Positions 51,772 to 60,635 of a stretch of 64,000 nucleotides of DNA are shown in pieces. The DNA lies in assembly GCF_001428665.1 (NCBI RefSeq), contig NZ_LMIJ01000024.1, positions 84,278 through 148,277 of the forward strand. The letters are read 5' to 3'. The notes beneath the pieces were generated by a model, which saw nothing but the letters and a program-made list of their open reading frames with translations, made no database searches and was not told the DNA's origin. Within the stretch, counting starts at the first letter, position 1, and each line of letters opens with the position of its first letter. Made by a program: the position numbers and the translations under genes. Origin of the DNA: Acidovorax sp. Root219. GTDB taxonomy: Bacteria > Pseudomonadota > Gammaproteobacteria > Burkholderiales > Burkholderiaceae_C.

Positions 51772-53373
51772 TTACTTGGCCAGGCCCGTGTTCCAGAAGA
51801 ACGGCCAGATCGCCGGCGTGTAGCCCTCGAGCTTGGCCGAGCGCGCCGAGAGGCCGTTGAACTTGCCCACCTCGATGAAGGGCACTTCGTCGTACACCAC
51901 CTGCTGCACGGCGCCCCACAGCGGGCCGCGTTTGGCGATGTTGGTCTCCTGGTTGAAGGCCGTGAGCGTGGCCTTCTTGGCCGGCGAGTCCCACCAGCCC
52001 GGTGCGCCTTCACCGAGCTGCGGCGGCGAGAGCATGGGCTCGGGGAACAGGCCCGAGTGCGTGAAGTACACGTCCCACAGCTTGGCGTCGTTGCGCCGCT
52101 GCACCAGGGTGGCCCAGTCCACCACCTGCAGCTCGGTCTTGAAGCCTGCCTTCTTGAGCTGCTCGGCCATCACCAGCGCCATGTTGTAGTGGAACTCGTA
52201 CTGGCGGCTGGCCATGATGCGCACCGGCTGGCCGTTGTAGCCGGCCTTGGCCGCCTGGTCCTTGGCGGCCTGCGGGTTGCGCTCGTTGTACAGCTTGCCA
52301 CCCGCGTCCGAGTAGTAGGGCGTGCCCTTGGGGAAGAAGTTGGGCTCCACCACGAAGAAGCGGTTGTCGCCAAAGCCTGCGGCCAGCAGCTCGCCCGAAC
52401 CCACGGCGGTCTGCACCGCGCGGCGCAGCGGTTGCGCGGCGAGCACGCCTTCCTTGGTGTTGAAGACGATGTAGGGGAAGCCGAAGTTCTTGGTCACGAT
52501 GGGCACCACGGCCGGCGCGCCCTTGTCGATGCGGCCGGCCGCTTCCACGGGCAGCAGGTCGGCGTACTGGAACTGGCCCGACAGGGCGCCTTCCACGCGG
52601 GTGTTGGCATTGGGCACGGGCACGAAGCGCAGCTCGTCGAGCAGGGCCTCGCGGCGGCCGGCATAGCCGCTCGGCGCCTCCTTGCGGGCGCTGTAGCTGT
52701 CGTGGCGCACCAGCACCGTGAACTGGTCGGGACGGCGCTCCTTGAACTTGTAGGGGCCGGTGCCGATGAAGTCCTTGAGTTGCGGCGCAATGCTTTCCTT
52801 GGCCATGATGGCGGCCATGCCGCTGGGCAACGCCAGCTGGGCCAGCAGCGGTGCATAGGGCGCCTTGAGCGTGAGCTCCACCGACAGCGGGCCCTTGGCG
52901 GTGAGCGAGGCCACCTCCTTGGCCACTGCCTTGCCGCGCGGCGACAGCTCCATCCAGCGCTGCAGCGAGGCCACCACGTCGTCGGCGTTCAGGTCGCGCC
53001 CGTTGTGCAGCTTGACTTCCTTGCGCAGGGCGATGGTGTAGGTCAGCCCGTCCTTGGACACGGCAGGCAGGCCTTCGGCCAGCATGGGCGCCACGGCCCA
53101 GTTCGCGTCGAAGGTGTACAGCGGCTCGTAGACGTGCTGCATGATGGTGCCGACCAGGTCGGCCGTGCTGACCATGGGGTCCAGCCCTTGGGGCTCGCCG
53201 ACCATCGCCAGGTTGGCGGCGCCCCCCTTGGCAGGGGCGGCCCGGGCCGGCAGGCCCGAGCCGAGGGCCACGACCATGGCGGCAGTGGCTGCCGCCAGGC
53301 CAAGAACACGGCGCCGTGCGGTTTGCACAGGTACTGCGAGCGTCAACCGATCACGGATGGATGAGGATTGCAT
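51772..53373 (-). CDS. dipeptide-type periplasmic substrate-binding protein (SBP_bac_5)
   Basis: 533 residues with a cleavable signal (cleavage near ARAAPAKG). SBP_bac_5 architecture: EPQGLDPMVSTADL, LTYTIALRKEVKLHNG, and IGTGPYKF motifs. First gene of the nine-kb leftward operon. Binding specificity is unknown; the neighbours suggest N-acyl-D-amino acids or D-amino-acid-containing peptides. Preceded by TTGACT-17-TACGAT. Confidence 0.92.
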   Translation of the reverse strand: MQSSSIRDRLTLAVPVQTARRRVLGLAAATAAMVVALGSGLPARAAPAKGGAANLAMVGEPQGLDPMVSTADLVGTIMQHVYEPLYTFDANWAVAPMLAEGLPAVSKDGLTYTIALRKEVKLHNGRDLNADDVVASLQRWMELSPRGKAVAKEVASLTAKGPLSVELTLKAPYAPLLAQLALPSGMAAIMAKESIAPQLKDFIGTGPYKFKERRPDQFTVLVRHDSYSARKEAPSGYAGRREALLDELRFVPVPNANTRVEGALSGQFQYADLLPVEAAGRIDKGAPAVVPIVTKNFGFPYIVFNTKEGVLAAQPLRRAVQTAVGSGELLAAGFGDNRFFVVEPNFFPKGTPYYSDAGGKLYNERNPQAAKDQAAKAGYNGQPVRIMASRQYEFHYNMALVMAEQLKKAGFKTELQVVDWATLVQRRNDAKLWDVYFTHSGLFPEPMLSPPQLGEGAPGWWDSPAKKATLTAFNQETNIAKRGPLWGAVQQVVYDEVPFIEVGKFNGLSARSAKLEGYTPAIWPFFWNTGLAK

Positions 53374-53385
53374 CGTGGCTCCATA

Positions 53386-53400
53386 AGTAATAAAATTACA
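53386..53400. promoter_or_regulatory. RpiR/HexR-like operator candidate 1
   Basis: AGTAATAAAATTACA, 14 of 15 positions fit the HexR (RpiR family) pattern TGTARTWWWAYTACA. It covers the ridA -10 and the dppA start point, the expected position for a repressor. Confidence 0.55.
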
Positions 53401-53416
53401 TTTTTAATCGTAGATG

Positions 53417-53447
53417 ACTCGTTTGTGAAAGTCAAACGGGTTTTTTT
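53417..53447 (+). terminator. terminator-like hairpin in the ridA leader
   Basis: ACTCGTTTG (53417-53425), loop TGAAAGT, CAAACGGGT (53433-53441), nine pairs with one G-U, followed by TTTTTT. No gene lies upstream on this strand, so it would act only on the ridA transcript, like an attenuator. Confidence 0.5.
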
Positions 53448-53457
53448 CGATGATTTA

Positions 53458-53472
53458 TGTAAATTCATTACA
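53458..53472. promoter_or_regulatory. RpiR/HexR-like operator candidate 2
   Basis: TGTAAATTCATTACA, 13 of 15 fits to TGTARTWWWAYTACA, placed directly before the ridA ribosome site. Confidence 0.45.
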
Positions 53473-53484
53473 CAAGGAGCTTGC

Positions 53485-53877
53485 ATGAGCCATGTAGAAC
53501 TGCTGGGCCAGTCCCCCATCGCCTCCGACCGCCAGGCGCGGCCCCTGTCGCCCGCCACGCGCGCCGGCGACTTCGTCTTCGTCTCGGGCCAGGTGCCCAC
53601 GGACGACCAGGGCCAGGTCATCGTCGGCGGCATCGAGGCGCAGACGCGTCAGGTGTTCCAGCGCGTCAAGGATGCCCTGGCGCTGGCCGACTGCACCTTG
53701 GCCGACGTGGCCAAGGTCAGCGTCTGGCTGGCCGATGCGCGCGATTTCGGCAGCTTCAACCGCGTCTACATGGAGTGCTTCGGCGAGCACCGGCCCGCAC
53801 GCTCCACCGTCGAGTCGCGCCTCATGATCGACGCCAAGGTCGAGATCGACGTCACCGCCTACAAGCCCCGTGTCTGA
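53485..53877 (+). CDS. ridA: RidA-family enamine/imine deaminase
   Basis: 130 residues. RidA proteins hydrolyse 2-aminoacrylate-type enamine/imine intermediates released by PLP dehydratases, to the 2-oxoacid and ammonia. Conserved features: FVSGQVPTD, the arginine in RPARSTVESRLM (RidA R105 equivalent) and IDVTAYKPR. Starts at ATG 53485 after AAGGAG. Its placement opposite a D-serine/threonine dehydratase operon fits that role precisely. Confidence 0.92.
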   Translation: MSHVELLGQSPIASDRQARPLSPATRAGDFVFVSGQVPTDDQGQVIVGGIEAQTRQVFQRVKDALALADCTLADVAKVSVWLADARDFGSFNRVYMECFGEHRPARSTVESRLMIDAKVEIDVTAYKPRV

Positions 53878-54823
53878 GCGCGCCAACACCTCCAAGGGCA
53901 GGAGCTTCGACGTGGCCGCGCTGGGTGAGGCCATGGTCGAGTTCAACCAGATCCACCGCGGCCAGCCGCAGTACCTGCGCGGCTTTGGCGGCGATACCAG
54001 CAATGCCGCCATCGCGGCGGCGCGGGCCGGCGCGCGCGTGGCCTACCTCACGCGCATCGGGCAGGACAGCTTTGGCCAGGCGCTCACCGCGCTGTGGCGT
54101 ACCGAGGGGGTGGACACCCGTGCGGTGCAGGGCGATGGCGAACACCCCACGGGCATCTACTTCGTCTCGCACGGGGATGCCGGGCACGAGTTCAGCTACC
54201 TGCGAGCGGGCTCGGCCGCGAGCCGCATGTCGCCGCAATGGCTGGCCGGCGAGCCCACCGCCGTGCTGCAGGCCGCGCGCATCCTGCACCTGTCGGGCAT
54301 TTCGCTGGCCATCTCGCCCCAGGCCTGCGACACCGCCTTCGAGGCCATGCGCCTGGCGCGCGAGGCCGGCACGCTGGTGGCCTTCGACTCCAACCTGCGC
54401 CTCAAGCTCTGGCCGCTGGCGCGGGCCCAGGCCTGCATCGCGCAGGCCGTGGCGCTGTGCGACATCTTCCTGCCCAGCCTGGAGGACATGCAGGCCCTGA
54501 CGGGCCTGTCCGACCCGGACGCCATCGTCGACTGGGGCCATGCCCGGGGCGCGGCCACCGTGGTGCTCAAGCTCGGGGCCGAGGGGGCACTGGCCAGCAA
54601 CGGCCAGCGCAGTGAGCGGATCGCAGGCCTGCGCGTTAATCCCGTGGATGCCACGGGCGCGGGCGATTGCTTCTGCGGCAACCTGCTGGCCCGCCTGGCC
54701 CAGGGCGACAACGTGTTCGCGGCGGCGCGCTATGCCAACGCGGCGGCCGCACTGGCCGTGCAGGGCTATGGCGCCGTCGCGCCGCTGCCGTACGCGCACC
54801 AGGTGCAGGCAGCGATGGCGTGA
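53870..54823 (+). CDS. PfkB-family sugar kinase (2-keto-3-deoxygluconate kinase-like)
   Basis: 317 residues. PfkB signatures: GGDTSNAAIAAARAG near the N terminus and DATGAGDCFCGN (anion hole and catalytic D) near residue 262. The GTG start overlaps the ridA stop by eight bases, so the two are coupled. Resembles KdgK-type kinases; the true substrate is unclear in a D-amino-acid locus. Convergent with the LysR gene. Confidence 0.85.
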   Translation: MSERANTSKGRSFDVAALGEAMVEFNQIHRGQPQYLRGFGGDTSNAAIAAARAGARVAYLTRIGQDSFGQALTALWRTEGVDTRAVQGDGEHPTGIYFVSHGDAGHEFSYLRAGSAASRMSPQWLAGEPTAVLQAARILHLSGISLAISPQACDTAFEAMRLAREAGTLVAFDSNLRLKLWPLARAQACIAQAVALCDIFLPSLEDMQALTGLSDPDAIVDWGHARGAATVVLKLGAEGALASNGQRSERIAGLRVNPVDATGAGDCFCGNLLARLAQGDNVFAAARYANAAAALAVQGYGAVAPLPYAHQVQAAMA

Positions 54824-54857
54824 ACCGGCGGGGCAGGGCCATCGGCACCTGCCCCGG

Positions 54858-55754
54858 TCATGCCGCAAAAAGGTCCGACCGCGCCGCCCTGGTGATGGCG
54901 GCCACGCAGGGGTGGCTGATGCGCCGCTCCACCGAGATCGCGAAGAATTCCTCTACCAGTTCGGTGGAACGGCCGATCACCTCCACCCCGAACTGGGCCT
55001 GGGTCTCCTCCTCCAGCACGGTGGGCGAGGTGAACACCCCGCGGCCCTCGCGCCCGAAGGCGTTCATCAGCGCGCTGTCGTCGAACTCCCCCACCAGGCG
55101 TGGCTGCAGCTGGTGCTTGTTGAACCAGTGGTCGAGCTGCTGGCGCACCGAGGACATGGGCCCCTGGATCAGCATCGGCGCGCCATGCAGGCATTTGGGG
55201 AACGGGCCTTGCAACTGGCTGCGCAGGGCCGGCGCGCAAAAGAAGCTCATCGAGCTGGTGCCCAGGCCGTGGTTGAAGGCCTTGACGCCGATCTTCTTGG
55301 AGACCGGCTCGTCCGCCAGCACCAGGTCCAGCCGGTTCAGGCTCAGCTGCGCCACCAGCTCGGGGAACTTGCCTTCGTGGCAGGTCATGTGCACCTGCTC
55401 GGCAAGGCCCATCGCCGGCTCCAGCAGGTGGTAAGCCACCGACTTGGCCACCGAATCCGCCACGCCCACCCGGAAGGTGATCGGGCGCGACTGCCCGCGT
55501 GCCAGGCGGATGGATTTTTCGAGCTCGTCGCCGAGGGTAAAGATCTGTTCCGCATAGCCCAGAGCCACCCGGCCCTCGGCGGTCAGCTCCAGCCCCCGGC
55601 CGCGCTTCCTGAACAGGTCGTGGCCCAGCCACTCCTCCAGCTGTTTGATCTGGCCCGACAGTGTCTGCGGCGAGGTGTTGAGCTGCTCGCCAGCGCGCAT
55701 GATGCCGCCCGCCTTGGCCGTGGTCCAGAAGTAGCGCAGGTGTTTGAAGTTCAT
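54858..55754 (-). CDS. NhaR-like LysR-family transcription regulator
   Basis: 298 residues, MNFKHLRYFWTTAKAGGIMRAGEQL start and SPQTLSGQIKQLEEWLG recognition helix as in NhaR, then an effector domain. Divergent from the Rrf2 gene, with a long inverted repeat between them. No Na+/H+ antiporter gene is nearby; target unknown. Confidence 0.9.
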   Translation of the reverse strand: MNFKHLRYFWTTAKAGGIMRAGEQLNTSPQTLSGQIKQLEEWLGHDLFRKRGRGLELTAEGRVALGYAEQIFTLGDELEKSIRLARGQSRPITFRVGVADSVAKSVAYHLLEPAMGLAEQVHMTCHEGKFPELVAQLSLNRLDLVLADEPVSKKIGVKAFNHGLGTSSMSFFCAPALRSQLQGPFPKCLHGAPMLIQGPMSSVRQQLDHWFNKHQLQPRLVGEFDDSALMNAFGREGRGVFTSPTVLEEETQAQFGVEVIGRSTELVEEFFAISVERRISHPCVAAITRAARSDLFAA

Positions 55755-55762
55755 GCCGTCTC

Positions 55763-55825
55763 CTTGATACTTCGCAAAAATCGAAGTAAAAAACTCAATA
55801 AATCGAATATACGCGAAGTGTCAAG
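55763..55825. promoter_or_regulatory. inverted-repeat operator between LysR and Rrf2 genes
   Basis: CTTGATACTTCGC (55763-55775) and GCGAAGTGTCAAG (55813-55825) are inverted with one mismatch. A third half-site CGAAGT (55782-55787) forms ACTTCG-N7-CGAAGT with the first. Candidate binding site for the LysR protein. Confidence 0.55.
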
Positions 55826-55911
55826 ATCCCTACAGTACGTACATGGACAGATCGCGGAACGCCCCTTCGGGCACCGAACCCTGGCCATACAACGTTCACA
55901 AGGAGTCAAAG

Positions 55912-56460
55912 ATGCGTATCACTACCCGAGGGCAACTTGCCGTGTCGGCCATGACCGATCTCGCGCTGCGCCAGCAGATGCGTCCTGTGGCACTGTCGAC
56001 CATCAGTGCACGCCAGGGCACCTCGCTGTCCTACCTGGAGCAGCTGTTCAGCGCGTTGCGGCGCGCCGGGCTGGTGGACAGCACGCGCGGCCCAGGCGGC
56101 GGCTACACCCTGGCGCGCCGCGCGGAGCAGGTGTCCGTGGCCGAGATCATCCTGGCGGTGGAGAACCTCAAGGGTGATGACACCCAGGGGCTGGGCCAGG
56201 GCCAGGCCGCGCAGATGACGGCCATGACGGGCGAGCTGTGGATCACCTTCAACAGCCGGGTGATGGACTACCTGCAGTCCGTGAGCCTGGCGGAACTGGT
56301 GGCCCAGGAGATCGAGCGCGGCGTGGTGGTGGATGCGGCCGAGCCGCAGCAGCGTGCCCGTGCCGTACCAACGAGCAAGCCCAAGCCGCGCATGGCGGGG
56401 GTGGGGGTGCCCAACTCGGTGTTCGCGCTGGGCACCATGCCGCTGATGCAGCGGCGCTGA
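55912..56460 (+). CDS. Rrf2/IscR-like regulator lacking cluster cysteines
   Basis: 182 residues. The N-terminal HTH is close to IscR (MRITTRGQLAVSAMTDLAL, SLSYLEQLFSALRRAGLV, RGPGGGYTLAR). The region that should hold three [2Fe-2S] cysteines reads KGDDTQGLGQGQAAQMTAM, and no cysteine occurs anywhere in the protein. It should therefore bind DNA without a cluster. ATG 55912 after AAGGAG. No isc or suf genes follow. Confidence 0.88.
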   Translation: MRITTRGQLAVSAMTDLALRQQMRPVALSTISARQGTSLSYLEQLFSALRRAGLVDSTRGPGGGYTLARRAEQVSVAEIILAVENLKGDDTQGLGQGQAAQMTAMTGELWITFNSRVMDYLQSVSLAELVAQEIERGVVVDAAEPQQRARAVPTSKPKPRMAGVGVPNSVFALGTMPLMQRR

Positions 56461-56470
56461 AGAGGCGTGC

Positions 56471-56506
56471 CAGGGGGAGGGTGGCCACCCCCTGCGCCCG
56501 ATTTTT
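56471..56506 (+). terminator. terminator after the Rrf2-like gene
   Basis: CAGGGGG (56471-56477) / CCCCCTG (56488-56494) with a 10-base loop, a short spacer, then TTTTT. Confidence 0.55.
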
Positions 56507-56530
56507 CAGGGCAGGGGTCGGCTAAGCCTC

Positions 56531-56944
<414 letters not shown>

Positions 56945-56983
56945 CGGCGCAGGATAGCAGCCGCCATGCGCCCCCTGGAAGCG

Positions 56984-57628
56984 TCAGCCTTTCGGGCGTG
57001 CGAGCATTTCGGCGGTGTTGGTCTTGCGGTCGGCATTCACGCGCGCCACATGGGGGCGCTCGTTCATGCGGGCCAGGTATTCACGCACCGGCAGCTCGGC
57101 CAGGAAGTCGCGGCCGTAGATGATCTTGGTGGCCGAGGACACCAGGGGCAGGTGCACGATGGCCGCGCAGTCTGCCGCCGTGAACGTGTCGCCGCCGATG
57201 AAGGGGCTGAACTTCGTGAGCTGGGCGAATGCCGCGACATTCTTGGCCAGTTGGGCGCCGACTTTTTCGCGCGCGGCCTCGCTCACCGTTCCGCCGAAGA
57301 AGGCCTGCGGGTAGAGGTTGCGCGCCACCAGCTCCAGGTGCAGTTCCATGAAAGTGACCAGCTCGCGCACCTTGCCGGCGGCCAATGGATCAGCCGGGAT
57401 CAGCGGATGCGCGGGGTAGGCCGCCTCGATGTAGTCGGCGATCACGGCCGACTCGCACAGCGTGCCGCCCGGGGTGCGCAGGTAGGGCACCTTGCCCAGC
57501 GGGCTGGCGCTGCGGTCGGTCTCGCCGACCCAGGCCAGTTCCTCCTCGAAGGGCACGCCCTTTTCCAGCAGCGCGAGCTTGACCTTGTTGTAGTAGTTGC
57601 TGGCCGAAAAGCCGCAGAGTGTGAGCAT
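56984..57628 (-). CDS. glutathione S-transferase family protein
   Basis: 214 residues: thioredoxin-like N domain with S-rich active region FSASNYYNKVKLAL, VPYL and ESAVIADYIE (glutathione γ-glutamyl binding E-S), then an all-helical C domain. ATG 57628 follows AGGAGAC. Substrate unknown. Confidence 0.9.
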   Translation of the reverse strand: MLTLCGFSASNYYNKVKLALLEKGVPFEEELAWVGETDRSASPLGKVPYLRTPGGTLCESAVIADYIEAAYPAHPLIPADPLAAGKVRELVTFMELHLELVARNLYPQAFFGGTVSEAAREKVGAQLAKNVAAFAQLTKFSPFIGGDTFTAADCAAIVHLPLVSSATKIIYGRDFLAELPVREYLARMNERPHVARVNADRKTNTAEMLARPKG

Positions 57629-57851
57629 GGGGTGTCTCCTGTATTGCCTTGGGGGCCATTGGTGTGCGCCAGCCGCCATGCTAGGGGCTGGCCGGGGCCG
57701 GGCGCGTCGCGCAGATGACGCGCGGCGGCGTGCCAGGGGGCCCTCCCTACAATGAGGGAGCACGCGCTTGCTGCGCAATCCCTTCCATTCTCAGGAGCGG
57801 CCGCCCTGGCCCCGCCATCCGCGCCGCCACCGTTCTCCAGGAGCCTTTTGC

Positions 57852-58343
57852 ATGATTTTCTCCCGCACCCTCGCCGGCCTCACCCTGTGCACCCTGCTGG
57901 CCGCCCCCGCGCTGGCCCAGGTTTCCGACGTGAAGGTCGAGGGCGCCTGGGCCCGCGCCAGCGTGCCAGGCCAGAAGGGCACCGGTGCCTTCATGAAGCT
58001 CACGGCACCGCAGGGCGCGCGCCTGGTCAGCGCTTCATCCCCCGCCGCTGGCGTGACCGAGGTGCATGAGATGAAGCTCGATGGCGACGTGATGCGCATG
58101 CGTGCCGTACCGGTGCTCGATCTGCCCGCAGGCAAGGCCGTGGAGCTCAAGCCCGGTGGCTTTCACGTCATGCTGCTGGACCTCAAGGCCCCCCTGGCCA
58201 AGGACAGCACCGTGCCCCTCACGCTGACGTTCAAGGACGCCAAGGGCGTGGAAAGCAAACTCGAGCTGACCGTGCCCGTGGCGGCCAGCGCGCCGGGTGC
58301 GCAGCCTGGGGCGGCAGCCCCGGCGCATGGGCACAAACACTGA
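57852..58343 (+). CDS. PCu(A)C periplasmic copper chaperone
   Basis: 163 residues with signal peptide (cleavage after ALAQ). Copper ligands in order: VHEM (H-x-M), a second methionine in VMRM, and FHVM (H-x-M), the H(M)X10MX21HXM pattern that binds Cu(I). His-rich C terminus HGHKH. Delivers copper to CuA of cytochrome oxidase in the periplasm. Confidence 0.9.
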   Translation: MIFSRTLAGLTLCTLLAAPALAQVSDVKVEGAWARASVPGQKGTGAFMKLTAPQGARLVSASSPAAGVTEVHEMKLDGDVMRMRAVPVLDLPAGKAVELKPGGFHVMLLDLKAPLAKDSTVPLTLTFKDAKGVESKLELTVPVAASAPGAQPGAAAPAHGHKH

Positions 58344-58431
58344 GCCAGGGGCCTGTGCAGGCCATCGCCAGCCGCCACTCATTGGGGTAAGCTGTCAAGA
58401 CAGGTTCCAACCCCCTTCTTGCGGAGCAGCC

Positions 58432-59259
58432 ATGAGCGACACATCCAACTTTGGTTTCGGCAAATTCGTCCCCGGTTTCGATTTTCTGCAGAGCCTGGCC
58501 AAGGGTGCGTCGACCAGCATTCCGCAACTGCCCAACCTCTCGAACTGGGTGGCACCGACCATCAGCGTCGAAGAACTGGACAAGCGAATCGACGAACTCA
58601 AGGCCGTGCAATTCTGGCTGGAGCAGAACTCCCGCGCGCTGGCCGCCACCATCCAGGCGCTGGAGGTGCAGAAGATGACCCTGGCCACCCTGAAAGGCAT
58701 GAACTTCAGCATGGGGGACGTGGCCAATGCCTTCAAACTGAAGACCGCCGACACGGTGATGAGCGGCGTGCAAAAGGCTGCTGACACGGTGAGTGGTGCG
58801 GCCGGGGCCGTCGCCGGTGCGGCTGCCCGCGTCACCGGCCGCGCGAAGGAAGAAGAGCCTGAGGTGCAGGCCGAGCCCGAGGTGCAGGCGCCCGGCAAGG
58901 CCAGCAAGGGCAAGCCCGCGGCCTCGGCACCGGACGCCTCCGTGGTGGACCCGCTGCAGTGGTGGGGCGCGCTCACCGGCCAGTTCCAGCAGATCGCCGC
59001 CAATGCCATGAAGGATGCGGCCAAGCAGACCGCCCTCGACACCACCAAGAACATGGCTACCGGCCTGGCCAAGGAGGCCATCAAGACGGCCACCGGCATG
59101 GCCAGCCAGTTTGCCGCCAAGGGCATGAAGAGCATGTCGGGCGAGCGCAAGCCCGCCGCCAAAAAGGCAGCGGCCAAGCCCGCAGCCAAGGCCCGGCCGG
59201 CCGCGAAGAAGGCAACGGCTGCGGCCGCCAAGCGCGCGCCGCGCAAGAGCGCTGGCTGA
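58432..59259 (+). CDS. phaM: PhaM-like PHB-granule protein
   Basis: 275 residues. N-terminal helical phasin-like part (GFGKFVPGFDFLQSL..., LEVQKMTLATLKGMNFSMGD), Ala/Pro-rich middle, and a C-terminal tail rich in KPAAKKA-type repeats typical of PhaM, which tethers PHB granules to DNA and activates PHB synthase. ATG 58432. Confidence 0.85.
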   Translation: MSDTSNFGFGKFVPGFDFLQSLAKGASTSIPQLPNLSNWVAPTISVEELDKRIDELKAVQFWLEQNSRALAATIQALEVQKMTLATLKGMNFSMGDVANAFKLKTADTVMSGVQKAADTVSGAAGAVAGAAARVTGRAKEEEPEVQAEPEVQAPGKASKGKPAASAPDASVVDPLQWWGALTGQFQQIAANAMKDAAKQTALDTTKNMATGLAKEAIKTATGMASQFAAKGMKSMSGERKPAAKKAAAKPAAKARPAAKKATAAAAKRAPRKSAG

Positions 59260-59306
59260 CCCTGGCCTGTGCGTCCCGCGCAACCGCCTGCGAGAAGACA
59301 CACACC

Positions 59307-60611
59307 ATGACACTCTTTCCCTCCGGCCATGCGACCCACCCCCAGTGGCGCATGGCTGCGGCCCTGGCGCTGGCGCAACTGCGCGCGCAGATGGCGCTGC
59401 CCCAGTACGCGAGTGCCCCCACGCTGGGCCTGCTCTACATCACCGACCACTATGCGGGCGATGCCCAGGCCCTGCTTGACCACCTGGCCAGCGAATTGCC
59501 CGGCGTGACCGACTGGAGTGGCACCGTGGGCGTGGGCGTGGCCGCCAACAATGCCGAGTATTTCGACGAGCCTGCACTGTCCGTGATGCTGCTGGACGTA
59601 TCGCCCGACCAGTACCGCGTGTTCTCGGGCGTGGCCCCGCTGCCGCGCCAACCGGCCAGCGGCTTCGTGGCCCACACGGCGCTGGTGCATGCCGATGGTC
59701 ACACGCCCGAGCTGGCCGAGCTGCTGGCCGAAATGGCTGCGCGCACCGAGACCGGCTACCTGTTTGGCGGCCTGAGCGCCAGCCGGGGCGCGGGCGTGCA
59801 GTTCGCGGTTGCCGGTGACGGCAATATCGCCGGGCAGGGCGGTGCCAGCGGTGTCTTCGATGGCGGCCTGTCGGGCGTGGCCTTTGGCGCCGAGGTGGTC
59901 CTGGTCTCGCGCGTCACCCAGGGCTGCCAGCCCGTGGGGCCGCTGCGCAGCGTGACCGCTGCGCATGAGAACGTGGTGCTGCAGCTCGATGGCGAGCCAG
60001 CGCTCGACGTGCTGCTCGACACGCTGGAGGTCTCGCTCGACGGTGATCCGCAGCCAGCGTTGCGCAAGGTGCGCGCCACGCTGGCCGGGCTGGTGGATGC
60101 CGGAGAGCAGCCCCGGGGCCAGCAGCGCACGGGCCACTTCGGCACCGATACGCGCGTGCGCCACATCGTGGGCCTGGACGGTGCGCGCCGGGGCGTGGCC
60201 CTGGGCGACCGGGTGGAGCCCGGCATGCACCTGGCCTTCTGCCAGCGCAACGTGGCGGCGGCGCGCGCCGACCTGATGCGCATCTGCGCCGAGATCCGCG
60301 AAGAGCTGGAACCCGAGGAACTGGAGCCTGCGCCACTGGAGTCGCAGGACCACACGGGCCGCGCCATGGCCCCGGCGCCCGGAACGGCGGCGCAGGGCCC
60401 TGCCGCCGGGCACCACGGCCGGCGCATTCGCGGCGCCATCTACGTGAGCTGCTCAGGCCGTGGGGGTCCGCATTTCGGCGGGCCCAGCGCAGAGCTGCAG
60501 ATCGTGCGCCATGCGCTGGGCGACGTGCCGCTGACCGGCTTCTTCGCGGGCGGAGAGATCGCGCACCACCATCTGTACGGCTACACGGGCGTGCTCACGG
60601 TCTTCACCTGA
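59307..60611 (+). CDS. FIST domain sensor protein
   Basis: 434 residues with FIST N and C domains: TLGLLYITDHYAGDAQALLDHL, GTVGVGV, and C-terminal GFFAGGEIAHH. FIST proteins are small-ligand sensors, often next to signalling genes; none is adjacent here. A variable charged linker lies near 340-375. ATG 59307. Confidence 0.85.
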   Translation: MTLFPSGHATHPQWRMAAALALAQLRAQMALPQYASAPTLGLLYITDHYAGDAQALLDHLASELPGVTDWSGTVGVGVAANNAEYFDEPALSVMLLDVSPDQYRVFSGVAPLPRQPASGFVAHTALVHADGHTPELAELLAEMAARTETGYLFGGLSASRGAGVQFAVAGDGNIAGQGGASGVFDGGLSGVAFGAEVVLVSRVTQGCQPVGPLRSVTAAHENVVLQLDGEPALDVLLDTLEVSLDGDPQPALRKVRATLAGLVDAGEQPRGQQRTGHFGTDTRVRHIVGLDGARRGVALGDRVEPGMHLAFCQRNVAAARADLMRICAEIREELEPEELEPAPLESQDHTGRAMAPAPGTAAQGPAAGHHGRRIRGAIYVSCSGRGGPHFGGPSAELQIVRHALGDVPLTGFFAGGEIAHHHLYGYTGVLTVFT

Positions 60612-60635
60612 AGGCAGGTCGCCTGGGCGCCCAGG

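Larger units (their letters stand above)
53374..53484. promoter_or_regulatory. dppA/ridA divergent promoter
   Basis: AT-rich 111-bp region. Leftward promoter TTGACT (53435-53430) - 17 - TACGAT (53412-53407), start near 53400. Rightward promoter TTGCAT (53368-53373, overlapping the dppA start codon) - 17 - TAAAAT (53391-53396), start near 53403. The two start points lie a few bases apart and share the operator at 53386-53400. Confidence 0.6.
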
